The notes beneath the pieces are model-generated. The model ran no database searches and was not told the origin of the DNA. It saw nothing but the letters and a program-made list of their open reading frames with translations. Both the position numbers and the translations under genes were made by a program. This document shows positions 43,358 through 51,810 of a DNA stretch of 64,000 nt, one piece after another. Where the stretch lies: the NCBI GenBank assembly GCA_035535035.1, contig DATLQW010000105.1, positions 1 to 64,000 on the forward strand. The letters run 5' to 3'. This DNA comes from JASHVB01 sp035535035. Lineage in GTDB: Bacteria > Pseudomonadota > Alphaproteobacteria > Acetobacterales > Acetobacteraceae. Each line of letters begins with the position of its first letter. Position 1 is the first letter of the stretch.

Positions 43358-46300
43358 ATGGATTGCCCACGCTGCGGAGCGACAGCGTTGGAGGCCAGGC
43401 GGTTCTGCGGCGATTGCGGGGCGGCGTTGCCGTGGCGTTGCGCGGTCTGCGGCGGCATCAATCCGCCCGGCAGCCGCTTCTGCGGCGACTGCGGCGTCCC
43501 GGCCGCCGGCCGCGAGGCACCCGCCGAGCCGCCGCCACCGCCACCTGGCCCGGAACGCCGCCAGCTCACTGTCATGTTCTGCGACCTTGTCGGCTCGACG
43601 GCGCTCGGCGCGCGCCTCGATCCCGAGGACCTGCGCGAGGTGATCGCCGCCTACCACCGCCGCGTCACCGGCGAGGTTCTCCGCTTCGGCGGCTTTGTCG
43701 CCCGTTATATGGGCGACGGGGTGCTGGTGTATTTCGGCTATCCGGCGGCGCATGAGAACGATGCCGAGCGCGCGGTGCGTTCCGGGCTCGCAATCGTCGA
43801 GGCGATCACCGGGCTGGCAACACTGTCCGGCCCAGCCGGGACGCTGGCCACCCGCGTCGGCATCGCGACTGGCCTGGTGGTGGTCGGCGACCTGATCGGC
43901 GCCGGCGCGTCACGCGAGGAGGCGGTGGTGGGCGACACCCCCAATCTCGCTGCCCGATTGCAGACCGTGGCCGAGCCGAACGCCGTTCTGATCGCCGATT
44001 CCACGCAGCGGCTGACCGCCGGGCTGTTCGAATACCGCGGCCTGAGCGCCATCACGGTGCGCGGCTACGATGCGCCGATCCAGGCCTGGCAGGTGTTGCG
44101 CGAGGAGGAGATCGACAGCCGTTTCGAGGCACTGCGCGCCGCCGGGGGCATTCCGCTGTTCGGCCGCGACGAGGAGCTTGCGTTGCTGCTGCGCCGCTGG
44201 GCGCAGGCACGCAACGGCGACGGCCGCGTGGTGCTGCTGAGCGGCGAAGCGGGCATCGGCAAGTCGCGCCTGAGCGCGGCACTGGACGAGCGGTTGCGCG
44301 GCGAACCGCATCTGCGGCTGCGCTGGTATTGCGCGCCGCATTACCAGGACAGCGCGCTGCATCCGGTCATTGCGATGTTCGCGCGGCGCGCCGGCTTCGA
44401 GCATGACGATGCCGCGGCAACCCGGCTGGCGAAACTCGAGGCATTGCTGGCGTACAGCGCGCCGTCCGCGGAGGAGGCCGGCCTGATCGCCGACCTGCTG
44501 TCCCTGCCGGTCGGCGCCGATGCGCGGCTTGGCGAACTCACGCCGCAGCGGCGCAAGGAACGCGGCTTTGCCGCCATCCTGCGCCAGTTCGAAAGCCTCG
44601 CGCGCATCCAGCCGCTGCTCTGCGTCTTCGAGGATCTGCACTGGGCCGATCCCACCACGCTGGAATTGCTCGACCGGCTGGTGGCGACGATCGAGCGTAT
44701 TCCGATGCTGCTGGTGGCGACCTCGCGTCCGGACCTGCAGCCGTCCTGGGCCGGCCAGCCGCTGGTGTCGGTGATCATGCTGAACCGGCTCGGACGCCAG
44801 CAGGCTGCCTCGCTGGTGGATGGCGTCGCCGCCGGCCGGCCGATGCCGGATTCGGTTCGCGAGCAAATTATCGCCCATGCCGACGGGGTGCCGCTGTTCG
44901 TGGAGGAATTGACCAAGACGGTGCTGGACAGCGGCCTCATCGCGGGGGAGGTGCGACCGGCCACGGCGGAGCTGCGCCCGCCTGTCGTGGTGCCGAGCTC
45001 GCTGCACGCGTCGCTGATGTCGCGCCTCGACCGGTTGGCCAGCGTGAAGGAAGTGGCCCAGATGGGCGCGGTGATGGGGCGGGAATTTTCCTTCGAGACG
45101 TTCCTGTCGGCATTCCGCCTGCCGCGCGAACTCGCGGCCGGGAGCCTGCGGGCGCTGGTGGATGGCGACGTGATGGTGGCGCGCGGGCGGCCGCCCAACG
45201 CGGTGTACAGCTTCAAGCACGCGCTGATGCAGGACGCCGCCTATGGCTCGCTGTTGCGCGAACGCCGCCGCTCGCTGCATTTGCAGGTTGCCGAAACGCT
45301 GGAGAGCGACGCGACCGGGGCAGCGGCGGAGCCCGAGTTGCTGGCGTATCATTTCGCCGAGGCGGGCGTCGCCGACCGTGCCATCGACTACCACCTGAAA
45401 GCCGCGGAACTGGCGATCGCGCGCTGCGCGATTGCCGAGATGGTGAGCCATTTGCGGCGCGGCCTGGGCCTGCTTGCGGCGCTGCCCGACGGGCCGGCGA
45501 CGCGGCGGCGCGAACTCGCGTTGCAGGCGGCGCTGGGCCGCGGGCTGATCGACAATGTCGGATCGGCCAGCGACGAGGGCCACGAGGCGTTCATGCGTGC
45601 CCGCGAGCTGTGCCTGGAGCTGAACGAGACCGACCTGCTGCTGCCGATCCTGTATGGCCTTCAGGTCTATCACTTCACCCACGCCGAGCCGGAGGTGGTG
45701 ACCCGCTACGCGCGCGAGATTCTCGACCTGGGCGCGCGGACCGGCAACCGGCAGGCAACGATCCTGGGCGAGCGCGTCGGCGGCAGCGCCTGTCTGCTGC
45801 TGGGCCGCTTTGCCGAATCGCGCGCGGCGTACGAGAACCTGCTGCGTCTGTACGATCCCTCCGACGAGGAGGTCGGCCTGGCCGCCGACACGGCGCGCGA
45901 CCCTATGGTGGCGGGCTCCTCCTTCCTGGGGATCTGCCTCACCGTCATGGGCTATCCGGAACAAGGCCAGTCGGTGACGGCGCGTGGTCTGGCGCGCGCC
46001 GAAGAGCTGGAGCATGCGATCAGTCTTGTGTTCATCCTGCGCCGCGGCTGCATCACGGCCATGCTGCGGCGCGACGTGGCGGCGGTGCGCGGGATGGCGG
46101 CACGGCTGTTGGAACTATCGACCGACTACGAAACCTTCCTCGGCAAGCCGGAAGGGCTGCTGTTTCATAGCTGGGCATTGCTGCACGACGCCGCCGACCC
46201 GGCTCTGGACACGCAGCTTCGCCAGTCGCTCGACCAGTTGGACGGCACCAAGAGCTGGGCGCTGCTGTCGTATTTCATGGCGGCGGCGGCGGAGCTGAAG

Positions 46301-46654
46301 GGTGAGCATGGCGACCGTGACGGCGCGCGCGCGTTGCTGGCCCGCGCCGCGGAACTGGCGCGGCTGACCGGCGAGCGCTGGTGCCAGCCGGAGATCACCC
46401 GCCTTCAGGCGCGGTTCAACGCGGTCGATGCCAATGAAAGCATGGCCATGCTGCGCGAGGCGCTGGCGGTGGCGCGCGTGCAGGAAGCCAAACTGTGGGA
46501 ACTGCGCGCGGCAACCGACCTGGCGCGCCTGCTGGGCGACCGGGGAGAGCGTGACGGGGCGCGCGAGTTGCTGGCCCCGGTGTGCGCGTGGTTCACCGAG
46601 GGCCTGGAAGGCCCGGACGCGGTTGCGGCACGCAAACTGCTGGAGGAGGTTTGA
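43358..46654 (+). CDS. Zinc-ribbon / class III adenylyl cyclase / AAA-ATPase / TPR fusion protein
   Basis: This 1098-residue protein starts with two zinc ribbons (CPRC..FCGDCG, CAVC..FCGDCG; residues 1-48), then a class III nucleotidyl cyclase domain with metal aspartates in FCDLVGSTALG (about 74) and YMGDGVLVYFGYPAAHENDAERAV (about 117). A P-loop ATPase domain follows (LLSGEAGIGKSRL, about 294; Walker B-like LLCVFEDLHWADP). The last 450 residues are helical TPR-like repeats. This is the domain order of the large cyclase/ATPase regulators common in Mycobacterium and alphaproteobacteria. Whether it makes cAMP is not shown. GAAGGA precedes the ATG. It is divergent from the sulfotransferase unit. 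Confidence 0.93.
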   Translation: MDCPRCGATALEARRFCGDCGAALPWRCAVCGGINPPGSRFCGDCGVPAAGREAPAEPPPPPPGPERRQLTVMFCDLVGSTALGARLDPEDLREVIAAYHRRVTGEVLRFGGFVARYMGDGVLVYFGYPAAHENDAERAVRSGLAIVEAITGLATLSGPAGTLATRVGIATGLVVVGDLIGAGASREEAVVGDTPNLAARLQTVAEPNAVLIADSTQRLTAGLFEYRGLSAITVRGYDAPIQAWQVLREEEIDSRFEALRAAGGIPLFGRDEELALLLRRWAQARNGDGRVVLLSGEAGIGKSRLSAALDERLRGEPHLRLRWYCAPHYQDSALHPVIAMFARRAGFEHDDAAATRLAKLEALLAYSAPSAEEAGLIADLLSLPVGADARLGELTPQRRKERGFAAILRQFESLARIQPLLCVFEDLHWADPTTLELLDRLVATIERIPMLLVATSRPDLQPSWAGQPLVSVIMLNRLGRQQAASLVDGVAAGRPMPDSVREQIIAHADGVPLFVEELTKTVLDSGLIAGEVRPATAELRPPVVVPSSLHASLMSRLDRLASVKEVAQMGAVMGREFSFETFLSAFRLPRELAAGSLRALVDGDVMVARGRPPNAVYSFKHALMQDAAYGSLLRERRRSLHLQVAETLESDATGAAAEPELLAYHFAEAGVADRAIDYHLKAAELAIARCAIAEMVSHLRRGLGLLAALPDGPATRRRELALQAALGRGLIDNVGSASDEGHEAFMRARELCLELNETDLLLPILYGLQVYHFTHAEPEVVTRYAREILDLGARTGNRQATILGERVGGSACLLLGRFAESRAAYENLLRLYDPSDEEVGLAADTARDPMVAGSSFLGICLTVMGYPEQGQSVTARGLARAEELEHAISLVFILRRGCITAMLRRDVAAVRGMAARLLELSTDYETFLGKPEGLLFHSWALLHDAADPALDTQLRQSLDQLDGTKSWALLSYFMAAAAELKGEHGDRDGARALLARAAELARLTGERWCQPEITRLQARFNAVDANESMAMLREALAVARVQEAKLWELRAATDLARLLGDRGERDGARELLAPVCAWFTEGLEGPDAVAARKLLEEV

Positions 46655-46788
46655 CGGAAGCTTTCCCGCGCTGCGCGCTGGAGCGGCCGAGACGGGCAAA
46701 CCGCGAGGATGAGGGTGATCGGGTCGCCCCGCCGCGCCCTCACCCTCGACGCTTCGCGTCCTGACCGCTCCCGCCGCGCAAGCGAGGT

Positions 46789-47115
46789 TTACTTCACCGC
46801 GGAGAACGACGTCGGCGCGAGGATGAAGTTCTTCACGTTGGCGACGATCGCGCCGGTTTCCTCGGTCTTTGCGCGCGCGCTCAGCCAGTCCGGATCGGCA
46901 CCAAACGCGGCCCACTTCTTCTCGCGCTCGGCGAGCGATTCCCACTTCACGAAGTAATACAGGGTCTGGCTGGATTCGCCGATCACCGTGGTCCAGAACC
47001 CGGCCTGATGGATGCCATGCTTCTCCCAGAGCTTCAGCGTGATCGTGTCGAAACGCCGGAGCAGATCGGGCAGGCGCCCCGGGACGCATTCGTAGATACG
47101 CAGTTCATACAACAT
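46789..47115 (-). CDS. NIPSNAP family protein
   Basis: The 108-residue product has the ferredoxin-like alpha/beta fold of NIPSNAP proteins: start MLYELRIYECVPGRLPDLL, then a ELWEKHGI-like region (LKLWEKHGIHQAGFW), LYYFVKWESLAEREKKWAAF and a closing NFILAPTSFS. GGGGAG precedes the ATG at 47115; the frame remains open 20 codons upstream. Function of the family in bacteria is unknown. Alone between the cyclase gene and DUF3445 gene. Confidence 0.88.
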   Translation of the reverse strand: MLYELRIYECVPGRLPDLLRRFDTITLKLWEKHGIHQAGFWTTVIGESSQTLYYFVKWESLAEREKKWAAFGADPDWLSARAKTEETGAIVANVKNFILAPTSFSAVK

Positions 47116-47246
47116 CGCTTCTCTCCCCTTTCGCTGGATCGATGACGGCTGCGAGTGTGCGCGGCGTTGGCGCACACCTCAAGGGGCCCGGGCCGAGGGG
47201 CGGGCCTGCGCCAGGGCGGGCGGCCCGGACCGGCGGCCGGACCGCT

Positions 47247-48149
47247 TCATCCGGCCCACGCGTCCAGCCAGCCCAGCAGGGCATTGCGGATCGGCAGCAG
47301 GCTTTTGTAACGCACGGTGGCATCCGGCAGCGCTCGCACGGATTGGGCGAGGCGCGCCGCGGTTGCGGCCGAGACGACGGCGATAGCCAGCGGATAGACA
47401 TGCACCCGGATACCGAACAGCACCGCGCCGGTGCGCGGCAGCCGGCGCAGCGTCTGGCGTTCGACGCGCAGGAACAGCGTCTGTCCGGCATTCGCCGCGG
47501 TCACCGCCGGGTTGCGTGCCTCGCGCCATTTTCCCTCCGGCTGAAACAGGGTCGCGTTGTCCAGCACCGACCAGTTCAGCCGCGCGGCGATGTGGCCGGG
47601 CTTGATGTGATGCATGAAGCGATCGACCGGCCGCGCCAGGCGCTCGGCATAGAACGGCACCGGCGCGTGCACCGCGGCGAGCGGCTGGCCGAGTTTTTCC
47701 CCAAGCCGCCAGCGACTGGGGAAACACAGCACCGCGGCGGTCAACACCGGTGCCGCGTCATCGTGCTGAATGACGCAGAGATCCTCCTGCACCAGCCGGC
47801 CCGCGAGTTCCAGCGGATCGCACGGCGGATGGGCAAGGTCCCAGTGTTCGCCGGTCAGGCGGTTGTGCAGCGTGGTGCCGTCGCGGGCGAACCAGTCCGG
47901 GTGACGCGTCGTGAGATTTCCGGCGATGGCCGCCAGCGTCTCGGCCCGCGCGGCGTCCGAAACGGGGAGCGCGGCGAAAACGTCGGGACGATGTTCGCCG
48001 AGCAAGCGCCGGCGTTCGCGCAGTTCGGGCGGGTAATGGCCATCCAGCTCGAACCACGCCGCTTCGGGAAGCGTGGCGAGGCCCATGGCCATGCGATAGG
48101 GGCCGGGTTCGAACGGCAGATGAAGCGTCTCGGGCGGCAGCTTGCGCAT
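47247..48149 (-). CDS. DUF3445 / heme-dependent oxidative N-demethylase family protein
   Basis: The 300-residue protein has the family parts: an N-terminal FEPGPYRMAMGLATLPEAAWFELDG, LVQEDLCVIQHDD, AVLCFPSRWRLGEKLGQPLAAVHAPVPFY, a long segment with RPVDRFMHHIKPGHIAARLNWSVLDNATLF, and FLRVERQTLRRLPRTGAVLFGIRVHVYPL. Members bind heme or oxidise amine donors such as dimethylamine in related enzymes. The partner genes of the demethylase operon are not here, so substrate is unknown. Stands alone on this strand. Confidence 0.87.
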   Translation of the reverse strand: MRKLPPETLHLPFEPGPYRMAMGLATLPEAAWFELDGHYPPELRERRRLLGEHRPDVFAALPVSDAARAETLAAIAGNLTTRHPDWFARDGTTLHNRLTGEHWDLAHPPCDPLELAGRLVQEDLCVIQHDDAAPVLTAAVLCFPSRWRLGEKLGQPLAAVHAPVPFYAERLARPVDRFMHHIKPGHIAARLNWSVLDNATLFQPEGKWREARNPAVTAANAGQTLFLRVERQTLRRLPRTGAVLFGIRVHVYPLAIAVVSAATAARLAQSVRALPDATVRYKSLLPIRNALLGWLDAWAG

Positions 48150-48200
48150 GGGTCAGTGTTGCAGGCCGCGGGTTCGATCGCCAATGCGGCGGGGGAAGCA

Positions 48201-48296
48201 TTCACCGCGGAGCATGCGAGGCGTGCGAAGGTTCGGTCGGCCCGGTCAGCCGACGCGCGGTGCGATCGATCATTCTTCGCGTGCTCCGCGGCGAAA
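48201..48296. repeat. Imperfect inverted-repeat element, copy A (TTCACCGCGGAGCA type)
   Basis: The ends TTCACCGCGGAGCATGCGA and the reverse complement of the right end TTCGCCGCGGAGCACGCGA match at 17 of 19 positions. A related element is at 50201-50284, sharing the right part (GATCGATC..TTC and GCTCCGCGG.GAAA). It lies between the DUF3445 start and the end of the DUF899 gene. Confidence 0.65.
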
Positions 48297-48343
48297 CCGT
48301 TGCCTGTGCCGCCCACCCATAGAACAGTTTCAGCGCTACCTGC

Positions 48344-49129
48344 TCACTCCTGGGCTTCGCCGGCGCGGCAACAGGCATCCGCGTCCCCGGCAGCCACATA
48401 CTGTCCGGTCGGATCGACGAAGCCGCCGTCACCATAGCGGTCGTGATGCCGCACCCAATCGGTCAGGTTGCCGTTGATCGTCTCGTCGCGACCCTTCGGC
48501 GTGATATCGAGCACCGCGTATGTGCCGAGGAACATTTCTCCGCCGCGTGCGAAAGCCGAGTAGGTGTGGAAAATGTCGCCCGCCTCGTCTTTGCAGAATA
48601 CGCTGCGGCCTGACAGCTCATCGATGCCGACCGGCCTGACCTCGTAGTTGTAGTAGGCCTCGCCCTTCGCCAGTTCATCCGGCCGGAACGACACGTGGAA
48701 GTCGTAGTTGAAGTCGCTGCCACAGGACGACACCCATTTGACACCCCAGCCCATGCGTCGCCGGAACGCTTCGATCTTGGCCAGTGGCGCGCGCGAAACC
48801 ACGACATAGCTCACGTCGTGGTGTTCCAGATGCACCAGGGCGCCGCCGATATGGTCGATCTCGAACGAGCACCCGACGCAACCCTCGGTCCAGTCCGGGC
48901 CGAACATGAAGTGCTTGACGACGAGTTGGCTGCGTCCGGAGAACAGGTCGGCGAGCGTCTGCGGGCCGTCCGGCGTATCGAACACGTAGGGCTTTGCTAA
49001 TTTTACCCATGGCAGCGCGCGGCGCGCGGCGTTCAGTTCGTCGCGCATCCGGGTGAATGCCTTCTCTTTGGCGAGGAGCTGCTTGCGTGCCGCAAGCCAC
49101 TCATCGCGAGACACGACCTGGTTGTGCAT
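48344..49129 (-). CDS. DUF899 thioredoxin-fold protein
   Basis: The 261-residue protein belongs to the DUF899 family, a thioredoxin-like fold: N-terminal WLAARKQLLAKEKAFTRMRDELNAARRALPWVK, FDTPDGPQTLADLFSGRSQLVVKHFMFGPDW, TEGCVGCSFEIDHIGGALVHLE with the CxxC-like pair, and GDIFHTYSAFARGGEMFLGTYAVLDITPKGRDE. AGAGGAA precedes the ATG. Reactions of these proteins are undefined. Overall match is clear. A divergent DUF3445 gene is downstream. Confidence 0.92.
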   Translation of the reverse strand: MHNQVVSRDEWLAARKQLLAKEKAFTRMRDELNAARRALPWVKLAKPYVFDTPDGPQTLADLFSGRSQLVVKHFMFGPDWTEGCVGCSFEIDHIGGALVHLEHHDVSYVVVSRAPLAKIEAFRRRMGWGVKWVSSCGSDFNYDFHVSFRPDELAKGEAYYNYEVRPVGIDELSGRSVFCKDEAGDIFHTYSAFARGGEMFLGTYAVLDITPKGRDETINGNLTDWVRHHDRYGDGGFVDPTGQYVAAGDADACCRAGEAQE

Positions 49130-49253
49130 GGCTGGATTTCCTCTCGCCAGGCTGGGGTGACTTTCGACGCGGGGTTGGCGGATTGCGCTACGCTTATCCG
49201 CCCTGCGGTGTCGTCGCGATTGCCTCGTCGTTGCAATCGGTCGGATATTTCCA

Positions 49254-49724
49254 TTACGCTGTCGTCAGAATGTATTCGGTGAAGCGTTCCAGGCAGCTTG
49301 TCCAGCCTTGCTGGTGGCTGTCGCGTTCGGGGATCGCCTCGAAGCCGGTCTGGTGCAGGGTGAGCAAGGTCTGCTGGCCTCGCGCTTCGAAGGTGACGGT
49401 GACGCGCATTTCGTGGCCCAGGTTGCCGTTTGCGTCCTCCCAGGCATAGGAAAAGACCAGCCGTTCCGGCTCGGCGATTTCGCGATAGACTCCGCGCTTG
49501 GTGTGCATCGTGCCGTCGGGCGCGCGCATGGCGAGGCGATATGCGCCGCCGGGCCTTGCATCCATCCGGCACGACACCGTGGTGAAGCCTTGCGGTCCCC
49601 ACCAACGTGCGGCGTGCTCCGACTGTGTCCACGCCTTGTACACCAGCGCGCGCGGTGCATCGATCAGCCGGGAGACGACCAGCTCGGGCGATGTCGCGGC
49701 GGCGCTACCGGTGCTTGCGGACAT
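49254..49724 (-). CDS. SRPBCC (AHSA1-type) ligand-binding protein
   Basis: The 156-residue helix-grip protein starts SPELVVSRLIDAPRALVYKAWTQSEHAARWWGP, a typical AHSA1 start, and ends FERFTEYIL-like (CLERFTEYILTT). The middle has GGAYRLAMRAPDGTMHTKRGVYREIAEPERLVFSYAW. Its ATG at 49724 lies inside the last codons of the arsR gene (20-base overlap), the common ArsR/SRPBCC pairing. The ligand is unknown; such proteins sit beside their regulator and probably share its inducer. Confidence 0.9.
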   Translation of the reverse strand: MSASTGSAAATSPELVVSRLIDAPRALVYKAWTQSEHAARWWGPQGFTTVSCRMDARPGGAYRLAMRAPDGTMHTKRGVYREIAEPERLVFSYAWEDANGNLGHEMRVTVTFEARGQQTLLTLHQTGFEAIPERDSHQQGWTSCLERFTEYILTTA

Positions 49725-50058
49725 CGGGCTTTTGTCTCCCTTGCAGCTCATCCAGATAGTCCCCCAGGCGATCGAGGCTCTGCTCCCAGAACCGGCGATA
49801 GTGCTCCAGCCAGTCCGCGGCATCCTTGAGCGGCGCGGCTTCCAGCCGGCACGGCCGCCACTGGGCCGCGCGTCCGCGCGCGACCAGGCCGGCGCGCTGC
49901 AGCACCTTGAGGTGCCTGGAAATGGCGGGAAGGCTCATGTCGAATGGTTCGGCGAGCGCGGTAACGGAGGCCTCGCCGGCGGCGAGACGCGTCAGGATGG
50001 CACGCCGGGTGGGATCGGCGAGTGCGGCGAAGGTTGCGTTGAGTGGGTCTGACGCCAT
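49705..50058 (-). CDS. ArsR-family metalloregulator-like transcription factor
   Basis: The 117-residue winged-helix protein starts DPLNATFAALADPTRRAILTRLAAGEASVTALAEPFDMSLPAISRHLKVLQRAGLV, with the recognition helix in SLPAISRHLKVL. No cysteine metal-binding box is visible, so it is a non-metal ArsR type such as those that sit beside SRPBCC genes. It overlaps the SRPBCC gene by 20 bases. The double operator at 50066-50095, eight bases upstream of its start, strongly suggests autoregulation. Confidence 0.92.
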   Translation of the reverse strand: MASDPLNATFAALADPTRRAILTRLAAGEASVTALAEPFDMSLPAISRHLKVLQRAGLVARGRAAQWRPCRLEAAPLKDAADWLEHYRRFWEQSLDRLGDYLDELQGRQKPDVRKHR

Positions 50059-50065
50059 ATCATGA

Positions 50066-50095
50066 TAACCGGATGGTTAAGTAACCTATCGGTTA
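50066..50095. promoter_or_regulatory. Double operator of the ArsR-SRPBCC unit
   Basis: TAACCGGATGGTTA (50066-50079) and TAACCTATCGGTTA (50082-50095) are two copies of a TAACC-N4-GGTTA palindrome separated by AG. Together they form a larger inverted repeat. They lie eight bases upstream of the arsR start. TAACC..GGTTA is a usual binding-site shape for ArsR proteins of this subclass, so this is its probable autoregulatory site. Confidence 0.8.
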
Positions 50096-50200
50096 AATAT
50101 GAGCGATCCTTGGGTCTGTCAACCTCGAATGCTGCCATCCGTAGGGCGGGTGTCGGAGGCGGGCGACGGTCCGAACCGACGGAGGCAAGCCGGCGACAGT

Positions 50201-50284
50201 TTCACCGCTGAGCATTCCGAGCAGTCGATGAAACCGCCTGTCGCGGGCGCGTATCGATCGTTCGCCGCGCGCTCCGCGGTGAAA
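50201..50284. repeat. Imperfect inverted-repeat element, copy B (TTCACCGCGGAGCA type)
   Basis: The left end TTCACCGCTGAGCA is matched by the reverse complement of the right end GCTCCGCGGTGAAA. The interior shares ATCGATCGTTC-like sequence with copy A at 48201-48296. Copy B lies between arsR and nrdB, well outside any gene. Confidence 0.6.
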
Positions 50285-50373
50285 TCGTCCTGCGCCGCCT
50301 CACGCGATGGCCTGCGGCGCTCCCCGTCCCGGCGTCCGGCCCACAAGGAATAGGGTAGCCTGTTCCGCACAAC

Positions 50374-50388
50374 CCCCATATGTTGGGG
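50374..50388 (+). promoter_or_regulatory. NrdR-box-like palindrome upstream of nrdB
   Basis: CCCCATATGTTGGGG is an inverted repeat (CCCCA/TGGGG) with an ATAT core, about 70 bases before nrdB. NrdR boxes (consensus about ACACTATATATAGTGT) have the same shape and an ATAT core and usually come in pairs about 31-33 bases apart. A much poorer half, CCCACAAGGAATAGGGT, is centred 33 bases upstream. The match is partial, so the assignment is a suggestion. Confidence 0.4.
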
Positions 50389-50458
50389 AAAGCCCCCTAT
50401 CTCCCTTTCCCGCTCCGGTGCTAGCCTCGGCGCAACCAAGCCACGGAGGAGTCGCAGC

Positions 50459-51520
50459 ATGGACGGCACGGCCCAGACCGCCGACGAACATCCGGTCCGC
50501 TTCGACCTGCTGAGCGAGAACCCGGTCTATAAGCCCTTCCGGTATCCGTGGGCCTACGAGGCCTGGCTCACCCAGCAGCGCGTCCACTGGCTGCCGGAGG
50601 AGGTGCCGCTCGCGGACGATGTGAAGGACTGGCACCGCAACCTCAAGGACGCCGAGCGCAACCTGCTGTCGCAGATTTTCCGCTTTTTCACCCAGGCCGA
50701 TGTCGAGGTGAACAACTGCTACATGAAGCACTACGCGCGGGTATTCAAACCGACCGAAGTGCTGATGATGCTGTCCGCCTTCTCCAACATCGAAACCGTG
50801 CACATCGCCGCCTACTCGCATCTGCTCGATACCATCGGCATGCCGGAACTTGAGTATCAGGCGTTCATGAAATACAAGCAGATGAAGGACAAATACGACT
50901 ACATGCAGTCCTTCACGGTGGACTCGAAGTTCGAGATTGCCCGCACGCTGGCCGCGTTCGGCGCCTTCACCGAAGGTCTGCAACTGTTCGCCTCGTTCGC
51001 CATTCTGCTGAATTTCCCGCGGTTCGGGAAGATGAAGGGCATGGGCCAGATCGTGACCTGGTCGGTGCGCGACGAATCGCTGCACTGCAACTCGATCATC
51101 AAGCTGTTCCGCACCTTCGTGCAGGAAAACCCGGAGCTGTGGAACGAGGACCTGAAGCGCGAGATCTACATCACCTGCGCCACCATCGTGGACCACGAGG
51201 ACGCCTTCATCGACCTGGCGTTCGAGCAAGGCGCGGTGGAGGGACTGACGGCGCCTGAGGTGAAGCAGTACATCCGCTACATCGCGGATCGGCGGCTGGT
51301 GCAGCTTGGGCTGAACGCGCTGTACCACGTCTCGAAAAACCCGCTGCCCTGGCTCGACGAGATGCTCAACGCGGTGGAGCACACCAATTTCTTCGAAAAC
51401 CGCGCCACCGAGTACAGCAAAGCCTCGACCATCGGCACGTGGGAGGAAGCGTTCGACGCGCCGGCCGGCGCGCTGGTCGCGGAAATCACGCGCGACTCCA
51501 GCGGCGCGGCGCGCGTCTGA
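50459..51520 (+). CDS. nrdB: Ribonucleoside-diphosphate reductase subunit beta (class Ia)
   Basis: NrdB supplies the diiron-tyrosyl radical for ribonucleotide reduction. In the 353-residue product the pattern Glu112-x2-His115-x3-Tyr119 (NIETVHIAAYSH) has the spacing of Glu115, His118 and Tyr122 in E. coli, with Tyr119 the radical residue. Later ligands are in LHCNSIIKLF and the conserved DESLHCNS block, and the C-terminal ATEYSKAST region is typical. GGAGGA lies at 50445-50450. nrdA is not in the window. The palindrome in its leader and the long gap suggest dedicated control. Confidence 0.96.
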   Translation: MDGTAQTADEHPVRFDLLSENPVYKPFRYPWAYEAWLTQQRVHWLPEEVPLADDVKDWHRNLKDAERNLLSQIFRFFTQADVEVNNCYMKHYARVFKPTEVLMMLSAFSNIETVHIAAYSHLLDTIGMPELEYQAFMKYKQMKDKYDYMQSFTVDSKFEIARTLAAFGAFTEGLQLFASFAILLNFPRFGKMKGMGQIVTWSVRDESLHCNSIIKLFRTFVQENPELWNEDLKREIYITCATIVDHEDAFIDLAFEQGAVEGLTAPEVKQYIRYIADRRLVQLGLNALYHVSKNPLPWLDEMLNAVEHTNFFENRATEYSKASTIGTWEEAFDAPAGALVAEITRDSSGAARV

Positions 51521-51628
51521 ATTATGCGACTCCCGCTCACTACCGCGACATTCCTCTGGCCAAGCCCGAACGCTTCGGCTAATGATACGAGGTGACGCAC
51601 GCGGCGAGGCAAAAAACGTGGGAACGGC

Positions 51629-51641
51629 GCGTTAGTAACGC
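51629..51641. promoter_or_regulatory. Palindrome in the gap between nrdB and the 114-residue gene
   Basis: GCGTTAGTAACGC is a perfect 13-base palindrome in the 290 bp gap 51521-51810. The rest of the gap shows no gene. It lies 170 bp before the next start, so it may be an operator or simply a chance palindrome. Confidence 0.3.
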
Positions 51642-51810
51642 CTCCTTGATGATTTTGTGACGGAACTCGACACTGTGCTGGTACAAGATGCTGACGAATG
51701 GAGTATGGGATGGAGCGTGCCGCCGCCGGAGGGATCCGACTTTTCCGCGACGAACGGGTTGGCGCGAACCGCTGCCGGCATGCCGTGAGACAGTCGGCGC
51801 ATGAACGAGG

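Noticed and set aside
42977..43753. 258-codon version of the 58-residue gene, starting inside the divergent cyclase gene
   Set aside because: The upstream part is antisense to the zinc-ribbon and cyclase region and has no ribosome site, while the ATT with AAGGGAG fits better.
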